Part shown: in pieces, positions 49,304 through 60,700 of the stretch | How the letters are laid out: the number at the start of each line of letters is the position of its first letter | How positions within the stretch are numbered: position 1 is the first letter of the stretch | Assembly (NCBI GenBank): GCA_028095005.1 | Contig: CM051459.1 | Span: 278,399,229-278,463,228, forward strand | Source of the DNA: Rhynchospora pubera | Taxonomy: Eukaryota; Streptophyta; Magnoliopsida; Poales; Cyperaceae | DNA: 64,000 bases | Reading direction: 5' to 3' | Notes under the pieces: generated by a model | Databases searched by the model: none | Seen by the model: only the letters and a program-made list of their open reading frames with translations | Told to the model about the DNA's origin: nothing | Program-made: the position numbers and the translations under genes

Positions 49304-50445
49304 GACATTTCATTGGGAGGGGCCTCCCAATTTTTTTTTTAATTAAATGTCACCATAAAGGACCCAGTAGGATTTCGAACATGCGATCTTTTACTTAAAA
49401 TGTATTGTTCTTTATCATTAGATCAAGTTTGGATTCTTCAAAGTTTTTATGATTTAAAATGTTAGAAGTTGGAACAGAACAGAGCCAATTTTTTCTTTAA
49501 AAAAAAAAGAAAACCATAAGCATTTTAATCCATTATCAATAATAAGAATTCTATTTCAATATCAAGTTCAACTATAGTAAGGAGGGTTCAAGTCGATGAC
49601 TTGTACATGTAACTCCTTATCTACTAGGTGCCTGACTTTGATTAACCTAGAATTATAGGATATTATTAGAGACATTAGGTTTTGGGTCACATTCAGTACC
49701 ACGTAGATATGGGAGTGACCAATTAGAACTTCAAATCAGCTTTTATTTGAATCTCTCTTGCTGACTCGGATGGACTATTTCTATTTCATCTTGTCTTATT
49801 TCTGATCTGACTTTTTTTTTTTTTTGGTTTTGCCTTTGCTTTTTGAATTCTTTTTGCAAATTGTAAATCCATACAAAGAACAATTTTGGTGCGCAACTTT
49901 CAGTTTAAATTTAAAAATTCAAAATGTTAATATTGTTCAATTTCACAAGAAATGTGTTACTATAAAATTTTATAATTTTGTAAGTTCATTTGGTACTAAG
50001 TTGAGGTAGGCGGGTAGGGAAGTAAACGAATCTAGTTGAATATGATAGATTAAGTCCAATGTGATCAATTTCAATTTTTCGATCTATATCAAATCAGCTT
50101 CAAAATTTATAAATTTTATGGCAACACGTCTCTGGTGAAAAGGAACCAGATCAACTATTTTTATGTTTGAATTTTAAAATTTGAAATATAAATCAATAAA
50201 TGAGATTGTGGGATTTGGGACGCAGGAACCCTCGTGCATAAAAATACTCAAAAATTAATTAATTTTTTAGGTGTCTCGTCATTTACGTGATTTACCATTT
50301 GATCCAATTTCGCTCTCCTATTTTCTTCTGATTGGATTATTTGTTGTGTAACTGCATCTTTTATTTACTTCACGTTAGAATATATTTGCAATAATAGGAC
50401 AAATCAAATTCTAAAATGTTAATAATTTACATAAATATATCCATA
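49304..50445. other. Intergenic; relic of the GGTTCTAGT hairpin family
   Basis: No gene was found. Bases about 50020-50240 resemble the arms of the 19687-20096 element ('gtgatcaatttcaattttt', 'tttgaattttaaaatttgaa'). Confidence 0.4.
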
Positions 50446-50842
50446 GAGTTTAATATGCACTATGGTGCATAGGCTATTCTATGTATTGCGCTCTTTTTTA
50501 TCGAAATTTTTATAATTTGAAAAATCTAATTTAGCCAACTAATCTACATATTGAAATCTCCTAAAAAAAATAAAATTTAACAATTTTTGAAACTTTATTA
50601 CTATTTTTTCGACTTTTTTATAACATATCATTTTTTTAATATTGTAAATAGTGGTTTGCTTTCAAAAATAGCAGATTTTAAAAAAAAATCGAAAAAAATA
50701 GTAATAAAATTTGTTTTGTTAGGAGATTTCAATATGAAGATTAGATTGGTTAAATTAGATTTATCAAATTGTAAAAATTTCGATGAAAAATATCGCAATG
50801 CATAGAATGGCCTATGTACCATAGTGTATATTAAACTTTCTT
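50446..50842. mobile_element. Diverged long-hairpin MITE
   Basis: The left end AGTTTAATATGCACTATGGT is mirrored by ACCATAGTGTATATTAAACT (about 50818-50837). The interior shares 'ctaatctacatattgaaatc' with the 12735 element. The arms pair less well than at 12735, so the insertion is older. Confidence 0.75.
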
Positions 50843-51887
50843 GATATACCCATCGTAAAAAAAATAATAATAACAATTGTTATAATTTATGTTACCGAAG
50901 AACTCATGACACTAAAATATGCATTTTGTTTACTGTCATAATTTGTAAGTGATGAATTACATCAGCCTAAACTAAGGGTCGATGAAAGGTCGTAGGTTCG
51001 AAATTCGGCTGGAAGATCTTTCATAAATATTTAATTTAAAGATAAGCTCTGAGGCTTGCTTTACCTCCAATTTATCTTAAAAGAAAAAAAAAACCAAGGG
51101 CCGAAACACGTGTATCCTATCCTACCTGCATAGAAAACGTTTGACACCATATCTAAAAAAATCTAAAAATAGTAATAATTTATTTGTAGAAAGCTGATAA
51201 GTTAATTTTCTAACACCTTTTCCTGAATCAGTGAATCACAACTGATTATTCCGTAATTTTCATTTAACTATCAGGGTAAAATAGGATTATTTCGACGGCT
51301 AAAAAATAGAGCATACATTTCAGGCGTCGCATGATACAAAAGGATATAGTTTAGTAGACAAATGAGGGGAATTAAGTGCTACAAGAAAAAATATATATAT
51401 TCAAAGCAAAGCAATTGGTCTGCGACTCTGCGTAAAGTTAATTATCTCTTGGGTAGGTACCAAGGTTCAATGCCAAAAAGAAAAATGGAGTTGCATATGT
51501 GGAGAGTAGATGCGAAACTGACCTCCTTTTGATTGAATGATTTTCAGGCGGCGGTAATCCAAAAATTTTTGGCCCTTGACACAAAACACTGATATATTAT
51601 AAACTAATTTAAACTCATTTAAACTATTTAAACTCAATGTAAATTGATTTAATGTAGAGTCAAAATCTTACATGAATATACGTATAAAATCCACTCATCA
51701 TCAACACCAATGCTAATTTCTAAAGTCTTAATAAATCTTTATTAGTAAAGAGGAGTACAATGGATTCTTTCTAGATAATGGGGCTTTTTTATTGATTCTT
51801 TGAATACCGGTGTTGAAATATTCTTTTTGACTTCAAAACTTTAGAAATAAAATAAATAGACAGCACGAATGGATTTAAAGAAATAAT
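50843..51887. other. Intergenic, no gene recognised
   Basis: AT-rich. About 50985-51080 ('gtaggttcgaaattcggctg' and onward) looks like part of a dispersed repeat also hinted at near 42830 and 49340. Confidence 0.35.
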
Positions 51888-52044
51888 GGGTGCGTTTGGA
51901 TGAGAGAAGAAGAAGAGGAAGAAGGAAGATGGGAAGAAAAAAAATTATAAACAATCCAAACTTTTCACAAAGTTACACACTTCCCAATATTTCTTCCCAC
52001 TTCTTTCCTTCTTCGCTTCTTCCCGCACCTATCCAAACGCACCC
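51888..52044. mobile_element. Small MITE with 3-bp target duplication
   Basis: It starts GGGTGCGTTTGGAT and ends ATCCAAACGCACCC, a perfect inverted pair, flanked by AAT (51885-51887 and 52045-52047). The shared core 'attataaacaatccaaact' then 'tttcacaaagttacacactt' is present. At 157 bp it is closely related to the element at 49170. Confidence 0.85.
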
Positions 52045-54748
52045 AATAAGTTAATAATTAACGAATGAACCCGACCTCGTTACAACCATATAGTATTTGG
52101 CGAAAGGAATTTTTTTTTCCGAAAAAATGTACTTTCATGAAAGAAAAAAAATCTCAACTACTTATTTTAATTCTAAATTAGATGTTCGATAAAAGTGATA
52201 TAAAGATAGAAAATATAGAACTTTTTTTTTAGTGCATTACAACTCATTTTGACAAAGTTGCTAAACCCAACTCCAAATTGAATAATATAGAATTTCACCC
52301 TTGCCGGTTCCATAGAGCTTTCCAATTTCGTAAAACCACCCCTCGCTCGTTATTCAACGGTTCGGTTTCGACATGTAAATTTTAAATTTTAAAATATTAA
52401 TGAAAAAAATTGTGACAACCTGTGGCATTGAAATTCTCCTCGTCCCCAAATACCCTAACAACTATTAGCACCTCTCATGAAAATACAAGTACCGTGAATG
52501 ATTAATGCAGTATTGGCGAGAAAGTAACTAAAGACTCTGCTCTGAGGAAGAGTCTAAATAATAAGAAATAGTACTAATTCAAAAATATTAATATTATAGC
52601 TGCGAAATCATCAGCAAAACAATGCTATTTCGATTAATTGCCATTATGTTGCTAGTAAATAGTATTTAATTTAGATTAATGAGTATTTTTCATCTATTCA
52701 TACATACTTTTAGAGAAATAAGTGAACTTACGAGCAAGATATAGGAAAATAAATATAGACGTAAGAACTATTACAATAAGAAAATAAGTTTTCAAGAAGA
52801 TATAGATGTGGCCTGTGGGGAAGAATTACAGTAGAAGTGGATCGATCAAGAGTACGATAAAAATCTAATATAATGAAAATGTCAAAATAAATTCAAAAGG
52901 TGAAAAGTACAGAAGATACAGAAATCATCACAATTCACAAACCGAGGTGCGATTAAGGCGTAATTGGCTGGTTTGACTCCACAACTCTTTTGTGGTCTTT
53001 GATGGCGAGTGCGGTTAGGCCGAAAAAGGTGAATAGGAAATTTAGAGGAGTTGGACCGGATAGTTGTGCGTATTAACACGGCAAAAGGTCCTGTCATTTT
53101 CATTTTTATTACAACATGAATATATCTCGACAGAAACATAACATGGTTTTAAAACTGTGTGCTACAAATCCCGAAACAAAAATGGTCATCAAGGAATTGG
53201 TAAAATGCTACAATAATTATGTATAAAAAACAATTACGCGAGTAATAGTCATGAAATTGAAGTGATTCAAATTTACTAAACGAAAAAATAAACATATATA
53301 AATAAATTATAGAGGGTGGCATAATTGGTTATAATTTCCCAATACACTCTATAATATGCCCTTTGTTATAAATTCCCTAAATTTTAAATTGTATCTTTCA
53401 ATTTACAAAAGTTTTGACTTTTAAATTTTTTTTTTGGGTCAAGTCACTTCGATCCCTCTTCTAGAAAAAAAAAAACTAATTTAACGTTGATAATAGCTTC
53501 CAAATCAGCGGATAGGAAAACAAGTAATATTGACATCGGCTGATCGGCATGAAATTATTCATATAAAAAGTTGAGAATAAAAATTAGTTAAATACGGATG
53601 CAATGATATAATGAAAACAAATAAAAATTTAATGACAAGAAAATGCGATATTTAGTGAAATAGTAAATGGACAGCACAATACTGTTACAGTGCATGTTGA
53701 CAACAAGAAAAATAGAGAGAAAGATAGAACAGTGCAAGAAAGGAACAGTGGTGACCAAATGGAAATGGAAATGATCCCCTGATCTCTATCAATGAAACAG
53801 ACGAGGGAAACATAGTAGGAAGAAAGATACAAAGACTAAGCTAGTCCAAATTTAATCACACAATATTTCTTTTCTCCTGTCATGCCAAACAAATTCATTA
53901 ATTCCACCACATCTTACGTGTAAAGTAGACCTTAAGATAGATGCACATTACCCAATAATTGGAAAAATCCATCGCCAAACATTTTACATGTCACTTCGTG
54001 TTCTTATCGCATGTACATAATTATTATTATTATTTTTTTTTTTGGGGGGGGGGGGGCAGCTTTAGACCAAAAGTTGTCGTGTTTGTGTCGTATAGTGGTG
54101 GCAAAAGGACTCACCTTTTGTAGGAAGAAGAAATCTATTTATAGGTACATTTGATTAGAAGATAATGAATCAATTAGAAAAATGAATATCATCAACTCCT
54201 GTTGATGGGATTGGACTGAAGGTGCTTTAATTTTGTTATAAAACAATCTTTGGATTAAAGTAGTTTTAAGGCCAAACTTTGAGTATGATTATGATTAATG
54301 TTTACTGAAGAAAGTTCAGAAAAGTGCAAAAAGCATTTTAAAAAAGTAGTGCTTTGGAGCATCCCAAAAGATAAAAGCTAATATTTTACCAAATAAACCA
54401 CTAAATCTTCATGCAGCATTGCAACTGTTCCCTTTTTTTATTCACCAAATTGTTCAGAGACACAAGAAAAGGGGATACACTTATTTGCTTTCTTTATTTT
54501 CTTTGCATCTAACCCACTGACGAAACCCAGGAATATCTTATTACATATCAAATTATTTTATTCATTCAGTTTTTTATTTTTAAAACAAATTAACAATGCA
54601 ACTTCTAGATCATGGCAGAAGGCTTCTGCTGATGTCACAAGGACCTGAGAGCTCATAAAAGAGAAAAAGAAAACCCAGGTTACAGAATAATCAAATATAA
54701 CCAAAAACATAAATAAAAATAAAATGAGATTCTGCTGGTAAACCTTGC
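52045..54748. other. Intergenic and 3' flank of the fusion-enzyme gene
   Basis: No gene was found. About 52330-52440 resembles the GGTTCTAGT hairpin family. A T-run followed by 13 Gs lies at about 54034-54056. The last few hundred bases probably include the 3' UTR of the minus-strand gene that ends at 54749. Confidence 0.4.
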
Positions 54749-57700
54749 TCATGCTTTTCCGGCTGATCCAAAGAGGTGCATTTTCTCTGAAATAACCACT
54801 TCCATAGCCTCCTTTGCCGAGGCCATCACTTGCACCAAATCCTTTTGCGGCTTCTTCAGAGATTCCAGATAAGCACTTCTAACCTCAGTATTCACATTAA
54901 ATTTCCTCACTCCCAAGTTTATGCATTCCTGTCAAGATACACATATTACATATTATATTGAGTTACAGATGCAAATTACCCAATCAACTTTTGTAAAGAG
55001 AAGAGTGCACCTTTACAAGGTCCTGAGAAAGACCAGAAGCTCCATGAAGAACTAAGCTGACCCCCCTTTTCATGGTTAACTCACGGAGCTCCTGTCAAAT
55101 CACAACTAGATATAAGAAAAATAAATTTCACCTAGTATCCTTAGGAAAATTCAAATTTCTCGACCTTTAATAAATCAAGCTTCAGATTTGGGCCTCCAGG
55201 TGGGTATTTCCCGTGGACATTTCCAATACACACAGCCAGGGCTTCAACTTTTGTCTCATCCATGAATTTTTCAGCCTTCATGGTATATTAAAAATTACTA
55301 GATGTTAAAATGAACAAAGTCATAGTTGATATCATTACTAGTTAACAGAGAAATATGATAATTTATTTCAATTTTAGCACTCAAGCAAAATTAACTTGAG
55401 ATAACCTGAGCTACATCAGTTAACTTAGATTCGTACTCTTCAACTGTCAATCCATCCTCAGTTCCTGACAAGCGGCCTAGCTCAGCCTCAACCAGTATTC
55501 CTTTTTCACAAGCTAAAGACGATATGAATTTGGTGTACATTATGTTCTCATCGAATGGGAGGTGGGACCCATCTGCCATGACTGAATCAAAGCCCTACAA
55601 AAGGTCACAGCAATTAGTTAGGCCTACAATGTGAGACCTCGGTATGTGGCATCCAAATTTGATGTTTTCAGTATTCACCATCTCAAGAGCATCAAGCAGG
55701 TCTGACTTCGAGCTGCCATGGTCAAAATGCACTGTAATTGGCACCTGAAACAGTAGAAAGTGAAATTAAATATAATTAACAACATGAAAAAAGCATTATT
55801 ATTTTACTGGCATCACCATATTAAAATATTAATATCACAAAAAAAAACTCACTTGGGCCCGATCAGCGGCAGAAAGGCAGCATGAAACCAAGGGAAGACC
55901 TCCCTCTTTCAATGAACCAGGGTGAATCTACACCAATCAAATTTACTTTAAATATAAAATATTAAAAAAAATGGAGTTGATGAGATATGATTATGTTTCT
56001 GGCGCGCCCACCTGTAAGATGGCAGGGCTGCTTTCAGCCTCAGCTGCTGAAATGACAGCCTCAACACCCTCCATGTTATACACATTGAAAGCACCAATTG
56101 CATACCCACCCTTTTCGGCATCCTTCCGAAATAAAAGAAAACTTTTAAGTAATCTTTAAGTGGCAAAATAAAAGGCAATATCAGTTATATTCCTACAATT
56201 TCTCGAGATAACAAATATTGCAAAATGAGAAACATTCTGTACATTCTCAAGAACATATAAGCAAGCATGTCCCAGTCAAAAAAAAAAAAAGTCATCCCCA
56301 CTCCATTTAGCGCAAAAAAAAGCCCAACATACCTCTCCTTCATCTTTTACCTCTACAAATAGGAGAAGGAAAGAGTAATTGTACATTTTCAAAGAAATTA
56401 GGAAGTAGTGTGCATGTGAATTTTAGATGTTTAGGGAGTTCAGTCAGTTATTTCTCATTTTGCACGGGTAGAAATAGTACCATCGTTTAATATAGGGGTG
56501 TACAAGATAATACTCATCAAACCAACCAACCAAATCCATATAATCTTACATCAAGAAGCTGCTTTGTAGGACATCTAGGAGGCCGTGCCCAGGTTTTGGC
56601 TACTTTGGCTAGCGCCTCATTATTACCAACATTTCCTGTTATCAAAGTGACTATCATTAGTCAAATAGATAATTCGAGGATTAAGTGATAATACGAAGAG
56701 ATAAATTTGACTATTAACTACCCTTTAAAGCAATAAAAAAACAAGAGATAGTATAACTAATAATTACCTGGGAAAACAATATAAGGAACACTGGGGTGTT
56801 TACTTTCCGGTCCGAGCTGCCAGAGAGGCACTCCAGGTAAAGCCTGACCAATTACAGTGGCAGATTTTGCTTTTAGTGCTTTTGTGGCTACATCTGATGA
56901 TGTAATTCCTCCCTGCATATTAAAACTACTATAAGAAGAAATTTATTGTCATGGATCTAAGATACTTTACGCTTGTATGACCATTTATACCAGTACTGGT
57001 TCCCCAAAACCACAATTGAGACATTTTATCAAACAATTAAGCCTCAATTAACTCAAATTTGTAGCCAGTAACACATACAGCAAGACTGGATTTAACCCAA
57101 ACTTGTGTCGACTAACACTCAATTAGGCACCGGTGCATCAATCTAATCCAAATACGCCTTCATCGACCCTTGATTGCGCAATTTGTCAGTTACAGCTCAA
57201 TAAGCGCAAGGTTGCCTCAAAATCAACAACCCTTCCCTGTGCTATTGTGTACCAACTTAGCATAAGTTATCCCTCAACTAGATTTGAATTGCATTTTTAA
57301 CCCGCACATGCTTCAACTTGCATTAATAGGGACCAAATTTGCCGTGACAAACCCTCAGCATGCAATTACATAATTTATAAAATTCATTCTAACTTCACCT
57401 AGAATTGCAGAATTGCGTCAATGAAACAAAGAAAAACAAAATAAACAAAAATAATCCAAACCAGGGAAAACTGGTAAATTGCAAGCTCTTTTCTTTAATC
57501 CCCTTTCAACTCTTATTTCAGCTTAATTACCTTAGCAATGATATAACGAGGCCGAATATCAATTCTTCTAATTATGTCTACCAGAGCGGAGCTGACTTTG
57601 TAATTTATGTCTAAACTTTCTTCGGGGGCTGAAAAGAGAAAAATAGCATGGTAAATAAGTTTTCTTTTTTTTTAAAAAAAAAAAAGGATGAACAAAAGTT

Positions 57701-60700
57701 CAAATGTGTCATATTCTAAAACTAACTTTTGCCAGTAATAAGCTTTCGGCTGGTGATTATGAGAGTGTCCTTGAATGCTCTAATAGATGCGTTGGCCGTC
57801 TCAAAAGCTCGGCAAATCTCTGCCTCTCTTTCTTCTAATGACTTCATTGAGACTTTATCAACAGAAATCTGCAGACATGCATGAAATCAGGATTTATCAT
57901 ACAGAGAAGGGTTGCAGATTAAGAAAGAAAATTACCTCTATAACTTTTAGATTGGCACCGAATCGTGACAGAAGCTCTTCAACCTAACAATAAATTTTTA
58001 CAAAAATAAGGCATCCATTTTCTCGAAAAAGAAGTGGTAAATGAATAAAAGAAAATTGAAATTCACACTTCCAAGCAATTTCAGTTATCTTTCAATATTT
58101 GGATCCTTCTTAACAATTTTTTTCCCTACAAAATAAATACACAGGTTACCTTACTGATGCAGGATGCTAATGAACACAGAATCGTATTAGTAATGTCAAA
58201 AGATTTCTTTTACATTTTTTGTGCTTAATTACGGGGATTCTTAGCCAGCTGATTGTTGACATACATCTAAGGTCCTAACTGATAACCCATACCAAGAAAG
58301 TAAAGAGAAATATGAACCTGTTTTGTTGTTTTTGGAACATAAGAGCCTACAACTATGAGGCCTCCACAAGAATCTCTTTTAATTCCCAGGTCTTTTGGTT
58401 GCAATGGTGGTTTTGGTATGATAGCAATTCTTGCACTGACAAAGCTCGCAGCAGTTCGGCATAGAAACAGCTTACCTTTTCTTTCAGCATATGAAAGTAA
58501 TAAGTGATAAGAAAATAATATTCAAATTTTTCCAAGTAGAAAGGAACAAGATTTAGCAAAGGTCATGTACCTTTATCATTCCTGCAGCAAAAACAGTCAT
58601 GTCTCTGTCGCTTGCAGCATTAACAATGCAAACTGATCCCTACAAAATTGTTCATCTAACATAGTCAAATTGGCTAAACTTAAAAAAAAAAAAATTATGT
58701 TATATCATGCAAAAATGTCAAGACACTGCATCCCTTGCCAAAAAAGATATATAATAATTCCCTATGAAAATACAAAATATCATCTACATGATCACCCCAA
58801 AAAACTGGGTACCTCTCCTGCTCTATCCCAGTACCTTAAAAGCCAGAGTACCATTTCTTAGTAAAATTAGTGAGGTAGAAAGGGGAATTATTTGGATTTG
58901 TTACATCAATTAGAGAGTGCAGGGTATGTATGATGTTCAGCATCTTTTAAGAGGAATATGAGACATTTCTTATGAGCAGCTTGTATGTATGTCATTCTGT
59001 ACAAATAAATATCAAATGATGCTAAAAGCACAAGATTACAAAAGATATAGCAGTCAATTTCATAAAATTACTCTTGACAACAATTATAATAATTCATTAT
59101 GCAAATATCTCAAACAAGCGTGCTATTACGGATAATGTAAAATACGTGTGCAACTTCAAAAGCAAGGAGGGGGTTGGTGGGGGTGGGAAGAGGCAATATG
59201 TTACCTTTTTTAAACTGCAGAGATGTTTACAAACTGAATCAGGCCCTTCTTGACGCAATTGATCAATTGAAATAGATGAAACACTGCTTGCCGGAATGCG
59301 CCCCTTTGTTTTCTCTTCAACCCACTATTCATTTATGAGTAAGACTCCTCCATTGTTATTAAGATAAAGAGTTTCGTTACTTTGGGGATGAAATGATATG
59401 TAAATAATTGAAGAGCTACCTCCTTGAGATTAGAAGATTTATATCCAAAAGATGCATCCTTGGCAAACTCAGTTTCACCAGCTGGGATTAATCTTATTAA
59501 ACAAAGGACAAAACAAAACAAAGCCATGTAAAAAGTAAGAACAACATGAAGAACCATTTACTTTAGATCCAATGACTACCTAAATCTCATGTGATCTACT
59601 AGCAACAGTACATGGTGGTACTTACCTATCTGAATCAGCAACATAATGGACATCATTAATAGTGTATCTCCCTCCTTGAAGGAAGAATGGACATATGATC
59701 CATGCATCCATCTCTCCTAATACTGAAACAGCTGCATCAGCTTCCTAAAAGAAAAATAAATGAAGTACAGTATTCTCAGAGGTGAAGAAAGCATATATAT
59801 TACAGAAATTGAGTTGAAAAAGATGAAAACGTCTTACCTCAGGAAAAATGACCGCGAAGGGTTGAATCACCTCTTAAAACAACAGTGAAACTAGTTCCAG
59901 CCACTTGTTTTGCTGCAGCTTCCAGATTTTTACATATTTCTTTTGTTAGACATACAGCCTGCATATTTCAGATCGTGCAGAAAAAGGGCTTTGTATGAAA
60001 GATACAAGCAACTGCATTATTATTTCTATAATATGGTCAAGTATCACTTATACCTTATCAGAACTCAATGCCCTTGAGTTCGTCAAAATGAAAAAACAAG
60101 TAGGTTTCTTCTGAAATTGCTCGACCAAAGTCTCTGTACTCCTACATTGAAAAGAAAAAAGATATAACTTCGTAAAAACCATTATACAATCTTTTTACCT
60201 AGAGGCGAATGCATTTACGACATATAAATAAAAACAGGGCTCTCAGCATTTTTAGAGCTGAAAACAAAAAGAGAAAGATTTATTATTGCACAATGCTCGT
60301 TTTTATACTGATATGAAGCTGACCATCACCATGACTGTGCCAATATATACTGAACAGGGCTGATCAGCATTGCACCTGCCCTCTCTACCAGTAGTTAAGA
60401 AGACCCAATTCAAGGGTGCACTGTGCAAAAGCCCTAACTTAACACACCTCACATTTTTTACCTTCAAATATGAAATAAGGAGCCAGTGAAACAGAAAGAT
60501 GTGAACGACAATATATTATAGTGTGGTCAACCTGGAACATACAAATTGGTAGATTACCATTTTCTTTTGTGTGAACTATATTTTACTAAACTAGCAAAAG
60601 ATGCCCTCAATACGTGGGCAAATAAAAAAAATAAAATATTGATATTATTTTTTGTTATATATAAAATGTTACATGTTAGGCAATGAAGATATGGTAAAAT

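Noticed and set aside
54034..54056. Run of 13 Gs after a T-run as a functional G-quadruplex
   Set aside because: A single homopolymer run is not evidence of a conserved quadruplex; the C-run at about 61814-61826 is likewise treated as low complexity.
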